Below are positions 57,428-63,125 of a stretch of 63,125 nucleotides of DNA, in pieces (the first letter of the stretch is position 1; each line of letters starts with the position of its first letter). The notes below the pieces were generated by a model, which saw nothing but the letters and a program-made list of their open reading frames with translations, did no database searches and was not told the DNA's origin. The DNA lies in the NCBI RefSeq assembly GCF_900111795.1, contig NZ_FOJQ01000010.1, positions 1 through 63,125 of the forward strand, in the 5' to 3' direction. Made by a program: the position numbers and the translations under genes. The stretch comes from Anoxybacillus pushchinoensis (GTDB lineage: Bacteria > Bacillota > Bacilli > Bacillales > Anoxybacillaceae).

Positions 57428-59086
57428 ATGAATTGGACGAATATCGCATTAATGATTCAGTTGTTTTTCGGGATCGTGATCGGCCTATACTTTTTAAATT
57501 TATTAAAAAGCCAACGAACACAAAAAATTTCGATCGATAAAGAAGCGAGAAAAGAGATGGAGCAACTTCGGAAAATGCGTTCCATTTCATTAACAGAGCC
57601 GCTTGCTGAAAAAGTGCGTCCAAAAACGTTTGATGATATTGTCGGTCAAGAAGATGGGATAAAAGCGTTAAAAGCTGCGTTATGTGGACCGAATCCACAA
57701 CATGTCATTATTTATGGGCCGCCTGGCGTTGGAAAAACAGCAGCGGCTCGTCTCGTATTAGAAGAAGCAAAAAAAAATCCGTTATCTCCGTTTCGAAAGG
57801 ATGCTGTATTTATTGAATTAGATGCAACGACAGCACGTTTCGATGAACGGGGCATTGCTGATCCGCTCATCGGTTCTGTACACGATCCGATTTATCAAGG
57901 AGCGGGGGCGATGGGACAAGCAGGTATTCCGCAACCGAAGCAAGGGGCGGTGACAAACGCCCACGGTGGTATACTATTCATTGATGAAATTGGTGAATTG
58001 CATCCCATTCAAATGAACAAGTTGTTGAAAGTGTTAGAAGATCGCAAAGTATTTTTTGAAAGCGCGTATTACAGTGAGGAAAATCCAAACATTCCGAATC
58101 ATATTCATGATATTTTTCAAAACGGATTACCGGCTGATTTTCGGCTCGTCGGCGCTACGACGCGCACGCCAAATGAAATACCGCCAGCTATTCGCTCACG
58201 CTGTATGGAAGTATTTTTTAGAGATTTAGAACAAGAAGAAGTTGCCCAAATTGTGAAAAAGGCAGCAGAAAAAGTGAATCTTCCAATTGAAGAACAAGCG
58301 GTAAATGAGCTAGCGATGTACGCGCGCAACGGAAGGGAAGCGGTCAACACGTTGCAAATTGCGGCGGGTATTGTTATTTCGGAGAAACGGTCTAAAATTT
58401 TACGTCAAGACATTGAATGGGTCATTCAATCGAGTCAATTATCACCACGTTATGAAAAAAAGGTAGGGACAGAAGCGAAAATTGGATTAGTGAACGGACT
58501 AGCAGTTCACGGTCCAAATAGCGGGGCGTTATTAGAAATTGAAGTTGCCGTATTGCCAGCAAAAGAAAAAGGAACGATCAATATGACTGGCATTGTGGAA
58601 GAAGAGCAAATCGGCGGACAAGGGAAATCTATTCGGCGAAAAAGCATGGCGCGCGGCTCCATTGAAAGTGTGATTACCGTTTTACGCACGTTCGGCGTTC
58701 CTGCTGACCAATATGATATTCATGTGAATTTTCCAGGTGGTGTTCCAATTGACGGCCCCTCTGCTGGGGTAGCGATGGCAATAGGCATTTACTCAGCTAT
58801 TTATCGTTTACCGATTGATCCGACGGTCGCAATGACGGGAGAAATTGGTGTACACGGCAACGTTAAACCAGTTGGTGGTATTTTCCCGAAAGTGAAAGCG
58901 GCCAAACAAGCTGGAGCGAAAACAGTCATCATTCCACGTGACAATATGCAATCTATTTTAAGACAAGTGACAGAAATTGAAATCGTTCCAGTTGACCATA
59001 TCGGTGATGTTCTTTCTTTCTTATTTCGCGAACACGTTCGTTCTGTTCCAATGCGTCACCATGTGCCGAAAACAGAACTTATGTGA
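57428..59086 (+). CDS. lonB: Forespore ATP-dependent protease LonB
   Basis: Membrane-tethered Lon-type protease made in the forespore. The 552-residue protein has one N-terminal TM helix (about 5-27), Walker A GPPGVGKT, Walker B GGILFIDEIGEL, and the Ser-Lys protease dyad S445 (GPSAG) and K488, 43 residues apart as in Lon. It lacks the Lon N-terminal substrate domain. I chose ATG 57428, after AGGAGG; the open frame upstream overlaps the clpX terminator and the sigma-F promoter. Confidence 0.95.
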   Translation: MNWTNIALMIQLFFGIVIGLYFLNLLKSQRTQKISIDKEARKEMEQLRKMRSISLTEPLAEKVRPKTFDDIVGQEDGIKALKAALCGPNPQHVIIYGPPGVGKTAAARLVLEEAKKNPLSPFRKDAVFIELDATTARFDERGIADPLIGSVHDPIYQGAGAMGQAGIPQPKQGAVTNAHGGILFIDEIGELHPIQMNKLLKVLEDRKVFFESAYYSEENPNIPNHIHDIFQNGLPADFRLVGATTRTPNEIPPAIRSRCMEVFFRDLEQEEVAQIVKKAAEKVNLPIEEQAVNELAMYARNGREAVNTLQIAAGIVISEKRSKILRQDIEWVIQSSQLSPRYEKKVGTEAKIGLVNGLAVHGPNSGALLEIEVAVLPAKEKGTINMTGIVEEEQIGGQGKSIRRKSMARGSIESVITVLRTFGVPADQYDIHVNFPGGVPIDGPSAGVAMAIGIYSAIYRLPIDPTVAMTGEIGVHGNVKPVGGIFPKVKAAKQAGAKTVIIPRDNMQSILRQVTEIEIVPVDHIGDVLSFLFREHVRSVPMRHHVPKTELM

Positions 59087-59091
59087 AAGCA

Positions 59092-59127
59092 GTCGACTTC
59101 AACGGAGCGTTGAAGTCGATTTTTTAC
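59092..59127 (+). terminator. Terminator of lonB
   Basis: TCGACTTCAAC pairs perfectly with GTTGAAGTCGA around GGAGC, then TTTTTT. Confidence 0.92.
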
Positions 59128-59137
59128 GATGAAAGAT

Positions 59138-59166
59138 TTTACAAACTCTATAATGTACTATACAAT
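59138..59166 (+). promoter_or_regulatory. Sigma-A promoter of lonA-engB
   Basis: TTTACA (59138-59143) and TACAAT (59161-59166) are 17 bp apart. An overlapping TATAAT at 59149-59154 lacks a matching -35. No CtsR operator seen. Confidence 0.65.
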
Positions 59167-59198
59167 AGGGCAATAGAAGTATGATGGAGGTGCGGGTT

Positions 59199-61523
59199 GT
59201 GGCGAGAAAGAAAAATAAAGTGATTCCACTCTTGCCGTTAAGAGGATTACTTGTGTTCCCGACGACAGTATTGCATTTAGATGTTGGACGGGAAAAATCC
59301 GTGCAGGCGTTAGAAAAAGCGATGGTTGAAGACAATCTCGTGTTGTTAACGTCGCAAAAAGACGTACAAATTGATGATCCGGAACTTGAAGATTTATATG
59401 ATATGGGGACGGTTGCGCGGGTGAAGCAATTATTGAAGTTGCCGAACGGGACATTTCGTGTGCTCGTTGAAGGAATATCGCGCGGAAAAGTATTAAAATG
59501 GGTAAGTGAAGATCCTTGCTATGTCGTGCAAATTGAACAGTTTACCGACAATGAAAAGGACGATATGGAACTTGAAGCATTGCGCCGCACAATGCTTGAG
59601 TATTTTGAGCAATACATAAAGCTTTCTAAAAAATTGTCCGCTGATATTTATACGTCTGTCATGGACATTCAACAAGCGGGGCGAATGGCGGACATTATCG
59701 CTTCTCATTTGCCGTTAAAACTTGAAGAAAAGCAACGGTTGCTTGAAGCGGTTGCTGTGAAAGAACGCGTTCATCAAATCATTCAAATTCTTCATAACGA
59801 AAAAGAAATTTTGCATTTAGAAAAACGAATTAGCCAACGCGTGAAACAATCGATGGAGCGGACGCAAAAAGAATATTACTTACGCGAGCAAATGAAGGCC
59901 ATTCAAAAAGAGCTTGGTGAGAAAGAAGGAAAAGCTGGCGAAATTGAATCGTTGCGCGAGAAAATTGAACAAGTAGGTATGCCGGAACACGTGAAAGCAA
60001 CTGCATTAAAAGAGCTTGAACGCTATGAAAAAGTGCCGGCCGCTTCTGCAGAAAGTGGAGTTATTCGCAACTATTTAGATTGGTTGCTTGCGTTACCATG
60101 GACGAAACAAACAGAAGATATTCACGATATTCATCGCGCTGAAAATATTTTAAACGAAGAACATTACGGGCTCGAAACGGTAAAAGAGCGCGTTCTTGAA
60201 TATTTAGCTGTGCAACAACTGACGAACTCGTTGCGAGGTCCAATTCTTTGTTTAGTTGGCCCGCCGGGAGTTGGAAAAACATCGCTCGCTCGTTCGATTG
60301 CAAAAACGTTAAATCGACATTTCGTTCGTATTTCGCTCGGTGGGGTGCGAGATGAATCGGAAATTCGTGGACATCGCCGCACGTACGTCGGGGCTTTACC
60401 AGGTCGTATTATTCAAGGGATGAAAAAAGCTGGAACGATTAACCCTGTATTTTTACTTGATGAAATTGATAAAATGTCGAACGATTTTCGCGGTGATCCG
60501 TCTGCGGCGTTACTTGAAGTATTGGACCCGGAACAAAATCATTCATTTAGCGATCATTATATTGAAGAGCCGTATGACTTATCGAAAGTGATGTTTATTG
60601 CGACAGCGAATACGCTCGCAACGATTCCTCGTCCGCTGCTAGATCGAATGGAAGTCATTACAATTCCGAGCTATACGGAAATTGAAAAGCTTCATATTGC
60701 AAAAGAACATTTATTGCCAAAACAAATGGAAGCGCACGGTTTGCAAAAGCGTATGCTTCATATGCGCGATGAAGCGCTCATGCAAGTCATTCGCTATTAT
60801 ACGCGTGAAGCAGGTGTGCGGAATTTAGAACGCCAACTGGCTTCCATTTGTCGCAAAGCTGCCAAAACAATCGTATCTGAGGGACGAAAGCGCGTTGTCA
60901 TAACAGAAAAAAACGTTAGCGAATGGTTAGGAAAGCCGAAATATCATTACGGGCGAGCTGAAAGTGAAGATCAAGTTGGCGTGGCGACAGGGTTGGCGTA
61001 TACAGCGGCTGGTGGAGATACGTTGGCAATTGAAGTATCGATTGCTCCTGGCAAAGGAAAGCTGACGCTGACGGGTCAACTAGGCGACGTCATGAAAGAA
61101 TCTGCCCAAGCAGCATTTACATACATTCGCTCGAAGGCGAAAGAATTCGGAATCGATCCAGAGTTTCATGAAAAGTTAGATATTCATATTCATGTGCCAG
61201 AAGGGGCGGTACCAAAGGATGGGCCTTCGGCAGGAATTACGATAGCGACGGCGCTCATTTCGGCGTTGACAGGAAAACGAGTGAGCCGTTTTGTCGGTAT
61301 GACGGGTGAAATTACATTGCGCGGTCGTGTACTTGCGATTGGCGGGGTAAAGGAGAAAGTATTAAGCGCCCATCGCGCAGGGTTAAAGAAAGTCATTTTG
61401 CCGAAAGAAAACGAAAAAGATTTAGAAGATATTCCAGAGGTTGTAAAAAAACAATTGCAGTTTGTTCTCGTTTCACATATTGATGATGTACTTGAACATG
61501 CTTTGGTAGGTGGAGAAAAATGA
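59199..61523 (+). CDS. lonA: ATP-dependent protease Lon (LonA)
   Basis: Cytoplasmic AAA+ protease for misfolded and regulatory proteins. The 774-residue protein, the same length as in B. subtilis, has the N-terminal LAN domain ([20 protein letters not shown]), coiled-coil linker, Walker A GPPGVGKT (G354-T361) and the catalytic dyad S677 in GPSAG and K720 in GGVKEK. I chose GTG 59199, with GGAGGTG 6 nt upstream; ATG 59181 and 59184 lie before this ribosome-binding site. The stop overlaps the engB start (ATGA). Confidence 0.96.
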   Translation: MARKKNKVIPLLPLRGLLVFPTTVLHLDVGREKSVQALEKAMVEDNLVLLTSQKDVQIDDPELEDLYDMGTVARVKQLLKLPNGTFRVLVEGISRGKVLKWVSEDPCYVVQIEQFTDNEKDDMELEALRRTMLEYFEQYIKLSKKLSADIYTSVMDIQQAGRMADIIASHLPLKLEEKQRLLEAVAVKERVHQIIQILHNEKEILHLEKRISQRVKQSMERTQKEYYLREQMKAIQKELGEKEGKAGEIESLREKIEQVGMPEHVKATALKELERYEKVPAASAESGVIRNYLDWLLALPWTKQTEDIHDIHRAENILNEEHYGLETVKERVLEYLAVQQLTNSLRGPILCLVGPPGVGKTSLARSIAKTLNRHFVRISLGGVRDESEIRGHRRTYVGALPGRIIQGMKKAGTINPVFLLDEIDKMSNDFRGDPSAALLEVLDPEQNHSFSDHYIEEPYDLSKVMFIATANTLATIPRPLLDRMEVITIPSYTEIEKLHIAKEHLLPKQMEAHGLQKRMLHMRDEALMQVIRYYTREAGVRNLERQLASICRKAAKTIVSEGRKRVVITEKNVSEWLGKPKYHYGRAESEDQVGVATGLAYTAAGGDTLAIEVSIAPGKGKLTLTGQLGDVMKESAQAAFTYIRSKAKEFGIDPEFHEKLDIHIHVPEGAVPKDGPSAGITIATALISALTGKRVSRFVGMTGEITLRGRVLAIGGVKEKVLSAHRAGLKKVILPKENEKDLEDIPEVVKKQLQFVLVSHIDDVLEHALVGGEK

Positions 61524-62101
61524 AAATTACAAACGTAGAAATGGTCATTAGCGCTGTGAAGCAAGAACAATATCCAGCAGGCCAGCTCCCAGAGTTTGCG
61601 CTTGCTGGGCGCTCAAACGTCGGAAAATCGTCGTTTATTAATAAAATGATTAACCGAAAAAATTTTGCGCGCACTTCGTCAAAACCTGGAAAGACACAAA
61701 CATTGAACTTTTATCGCATTAACGATGCGTTTTATTTTGTTGACGTGCCGGGATATGGATTTGCGAAAGTATCAAAAACAGAACGCGAAGCATGGGGGAA
61801 AATGATTGAAACGTATTTTACGACACGTGAACAGCTGAAGGCAGCGTTGTTGATCGTTGATTTGCGTCATCCTCCAACGAAAGATGATGTGATGATGTAT
61901 GAGTTTTTAAAACATTACAACATTCCGACGCTCGTCATCGCAACGAAAGCGGATAAAATTCCACGCGGGAAATGGCAACAACATGAGAAAGTCGCCAAAG
62001 AAACATTGCGTCTTATTTCAGATGACGAACTTATTATTTTTTCGGCTGAAACAGGACAAGGGAAAGATGAAGCGTGGGGAGCATTGCAAAAATGGATGTA
62101 A
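61520..62101 (+). CDS. engB: Ribosome-biogenesis GTPase EngB (YsxC)
   Basis: Essential GTPase for 50S subunit assembly. The 193-residue protein has G1 GRSNVGKSS (30-38), G3 DVPGYG, G4 TKAD and G5 SAETGQG. It is coupled to lonA by a 4-bp overlap. In B. subtilis hemA follows; here a reverse-strand membrane gene and the IscB unit occupy that position within the window. Confidence 0.97.
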   Translation: MKITNVEMVISAVKQEQYPAGQLPEFALAGRSNVGKSSFINKMINRKNFARTSSKPGKTQTLNFYRINDAFYFVDVPGYGFAKVSKTEREAWGKMIETYFTTREQLKAALLIVDLRHPPTKDDVMMYEFLKHYNIPTLVIATKADKIPRGKWQQHEKVAKETLRLISDDELIIFSAETGQGKDEAWGALQKWM

Positions 62102-62132
62102 AAAATGTGGGTGATTGACCCACATTTTTTGT
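62100..62132. terminator. Bidirectional terminator after engB
   Basis: AAAAAATGTGGGT pairs with ACCCACATTTTTT around GATTG. It serves the convergent membrane-protein gene as well. Confidence 0.9.
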
Positions 62133-62136
62133 ATAG

Positions 62137-62610
62137 TTAGCCTTTTTTTATGAATAATAAGTACAATCCAATCAAAATGAACGACAATGGCCAAATATGA
62201 ATGAGTGAATCAAACGTTACGGATGTAAACACTTGTTGAAGCCGATGTGAAAATAAAAAAATGATCGACAAAACAAAAAGTAAAACGGTAGGAAGCAATG
62301 CTTGTTTCGTTTTTATGTACTGTAGCAACAATCCGAGCGCGATAATAAAGGTGACCATGCTTATATGATCCGGCCATGATGAAAGGCGCGAAGCGAGATG
62401 AAAATGAACGCCAATTCCTGTGAACACAACGCCGGGTAAAATAGCGGAGTAGTCTTTTCCGATGTACGCTTGACCTAAAAAAGCGATTCCGGTAATGAAC
62501 AACAACGTTGGCCACGTATGGAAAGATGGAAAAAGTGAAAATCGCTCAAGTAAAAAATACATCCCAAAACCGATTAAGATGATGCCAGAAAAAATACCAC
62601 GTTTTTTCAT
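62137..62610 (-). CDS. LiaF/LiaI-like small membrane protein
   Basis: The 157-residue protein starts MKKRGIFSGIILIGFGMYFL and has about five short TM helices with the G-x-G/LIG pattern of the LiaI-LiaF-like TM domain (also seen in DUF5668 proteins). It probably senses or responds to envelope stress, but no partner two-component system is adjacent. I chose ATG 62610, with GGGGG upstream; ATG 62637 would add nine residues. It is convergent with engB and divergent from the IscB unit. Confidence 0.72.
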   Translation of the reverse strand: MKKRGIFSGIILIGFGMYFLLERFSLFPSFHTWPTLLFITGIAFLGQAYIGKDYSAILPGVVFTGIGVHFHLASRLSSWPDHISMVTFIIALGLLLQYIKTKQALLPTVLLFVLSIIFLFSHRLQQVFTSVTFDSLIHIWPLSFILIGLYLLFIKKG

Positions 62611-62695
62611 TGAAAATCCCCCAATTCCATGCGACACTTAAAACAGCATCTGTTCCTAGTTTACTAAATGCGCGCCATTTAAGAAAGATCGAAAG

Positions 62696-62723
62696 TTGTC
62701 AAATTGTATTCACAGTTTATAAG
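62696..62723 (+). promoter_or_regulatory. Candidate sigma-A promoter upstream of the omegaRNA
   Basis: TTGTCA (62696-62701), 16-bp spacer, TATAAG (62718-62723); each box has one mismatch to consensus. The predicted start near 62730 would leave about 30 nt before the omegaRNA scaffold, enough for a guide. Confidence 0.55.
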
Positions 62724-62741
62724 GAAAAAACAATGTAGACG

Positions 62742-62750
62742 TGCTATAAT
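62742..62750 (+). promoter_or_regulatory. Extended -10 element next to the omegaRNA boundary
   Basis: TGCTATAAT (TATAAT 62745-62750) is an extended -10. Its start would be about 62757, only 4 nt before the scaffold. It may be the original hemA promoter, interrupted by the insertion. Confidence 0.55.
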
Positions 62751-62760
62751 GAAATGAGAT

Positions 62761-63017
62761 GACTTTAAACTTCGAGGTCAACAACCCAACGACTAAAGTC
62801 ATGGGCTTGTAAGCCCCATGTTGACCAGACCAAGGCTTGAAACAGAGCCTACGTTATAGATGTCATGACACGTTCGGGTGCTTCTCCAGCCCGTTCCTCT
62901 GTCGTGCAAGGTTAAACAAGCGTGGTGGGTAGCGCTAGTGTCTTGCACATAACAAGCATCTATAACATGGTCGAGGAGAATATGACCTGCTTTATGCAGA
63001 GGAAAGGGGAGAACCCT
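62761..63017 (+). ncRNA. IscB omegaRNA (HEARO-type) scaffold
   Basis: The roughly 257 nt directly upstream of iscB fold in the omegaRNA manner. A 5' hairpin pairs GACTTTA (62761-62767) with TAAAGTC (62794-62800). Its loop GGTCAAC (62776-62782) pairs with GTTGACC (62820-62826), making a pseudoknot across the small hairpin GGGCTT-GT-AAGCCC. A long-range stem joins GTTATAGATG (62853-62862) to CATCTATAAC (62957-62966), enclosing GTGCAAG (62904-62910) with CTTGCAC (62942-62948). The guide would be encoded just 5' of 62761. Exact ends are not determined. Confidence 0.85.
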
Positions 63018-63125
63018 ATGGTTTTTGTGTTAGACACAAACAAACGTCCGCTTGCTCCTTGTCACGAAGCAGTTGCAAGAAAGCTGTTGAAACAAGGGAA
63101 GGCGGCGATTTACAGGCGATTTCCA
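63018..63125 (+). CDS. iscB: IscB RNA-guided endonuclease, N-terminal part (cut by window edge)
   Basis: IscB is the omegaRNA-guided nuclease family ancestral to Cas9. Only 36 codons are inside the window: MVFVLDTNKRPLAPCHEAVA then RKLLKQGKAAIYRRFP. This is the conserved PLMP-domain N-terminus, here with PLAP, followed by the C-H and R-LL--G-A-I/V-RR pattern. The start ATG has AAGGGGAG upstream and lies at the 3' end of the omegaRNA scaffold, the standard arrangement. The RuvC and HNH domains, and whether the gene is intact, lie beyond the edge. A cut ORF cannot exclude IsrB (no HNH). Confidence 0.88.
   Translation, partial: MVFVLDTNKRPLAPCHEAVARKLLKQGKAAIYRRFP

Overview
The window reads as a chromosomal segment of a spore-forming Bacillaceae of the Anoxybacillus/Geobacillus type. 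The gene order follows Bacillus subtilis closely (ysdC, pheST, zapA-yshB-polX-mutS2, the lcfA/fadR/etf cluster, trxA-uvrC, sdhCAB, gerE-racE-gerM-rph, ilv-leu, tig-clpX-lonB-lonA-engB). Sporulation genes are present (sspI, gerE, gerM, lonB with a sigma-F-type promoter), and regulation is typically Firmicute: two T-box leaders, a cre site and a FadR operator.

Layout. 1-1.75 kb: a DDE transposase beside a 150-nt palindrome. 1.8-8.9 kb: dUTPase, M42 peptidase, sspI, msrA, ysgA and pheST behind a Phe T-box. 8.9-22 kb: an accessory island between pheT and zapA, where rnhC normally lies. It holds small secreted and membrane proteins, transposase and permease remnants, a complete ComQXPA quorum-sensing cluster, a Uma2-type protein, a MarR/MMPL efflux pair and a nucleotidyltransferase cassette. 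22-43.7 kb: conserved housekeeping genes for cell division, DNA repair, fatty-acid oxidation, thioredoxin, UvrC, succinate dehydrogenase, spore germination, RNase PH and ITPase. 43.7-44.1 kb: one intact tRNA-Arg and a broken second copy. 44.2-53.5 kb: the branched-chain amino-acid operon ilvE-[Leu T-box]-ilvBHC-leuABCD, with an upstream cre site. 53.5-62.6 kb: a TPR protein, trigger factor, ClpX, two Lon proteases, EngB and a small membrane protein. 62.7 kb to the end: an IscB RNA-guided nuclease gene, cut by the window edge, preceded by its omegaRNA (HEARO-type) scaffold.

Two systems stand out. First, the quorum-sensing island has three matched promoters, upstream of three small exported or membrane protein units. 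Each carries a ComA-box-like dyad, two GGCGG half-sites exactly 21 bp apart, and a TATAAT exactly 22 bp after the second half-site. They look like a private regulon of the adjacent ComQXPA system. Second, the IscB/omegaRNA unit sits just downstream of engB, with two candidate promoters whose predicted starts give very different guide lengths. Functional names come from recognised motifs and remembered family sequences; no database search was run.
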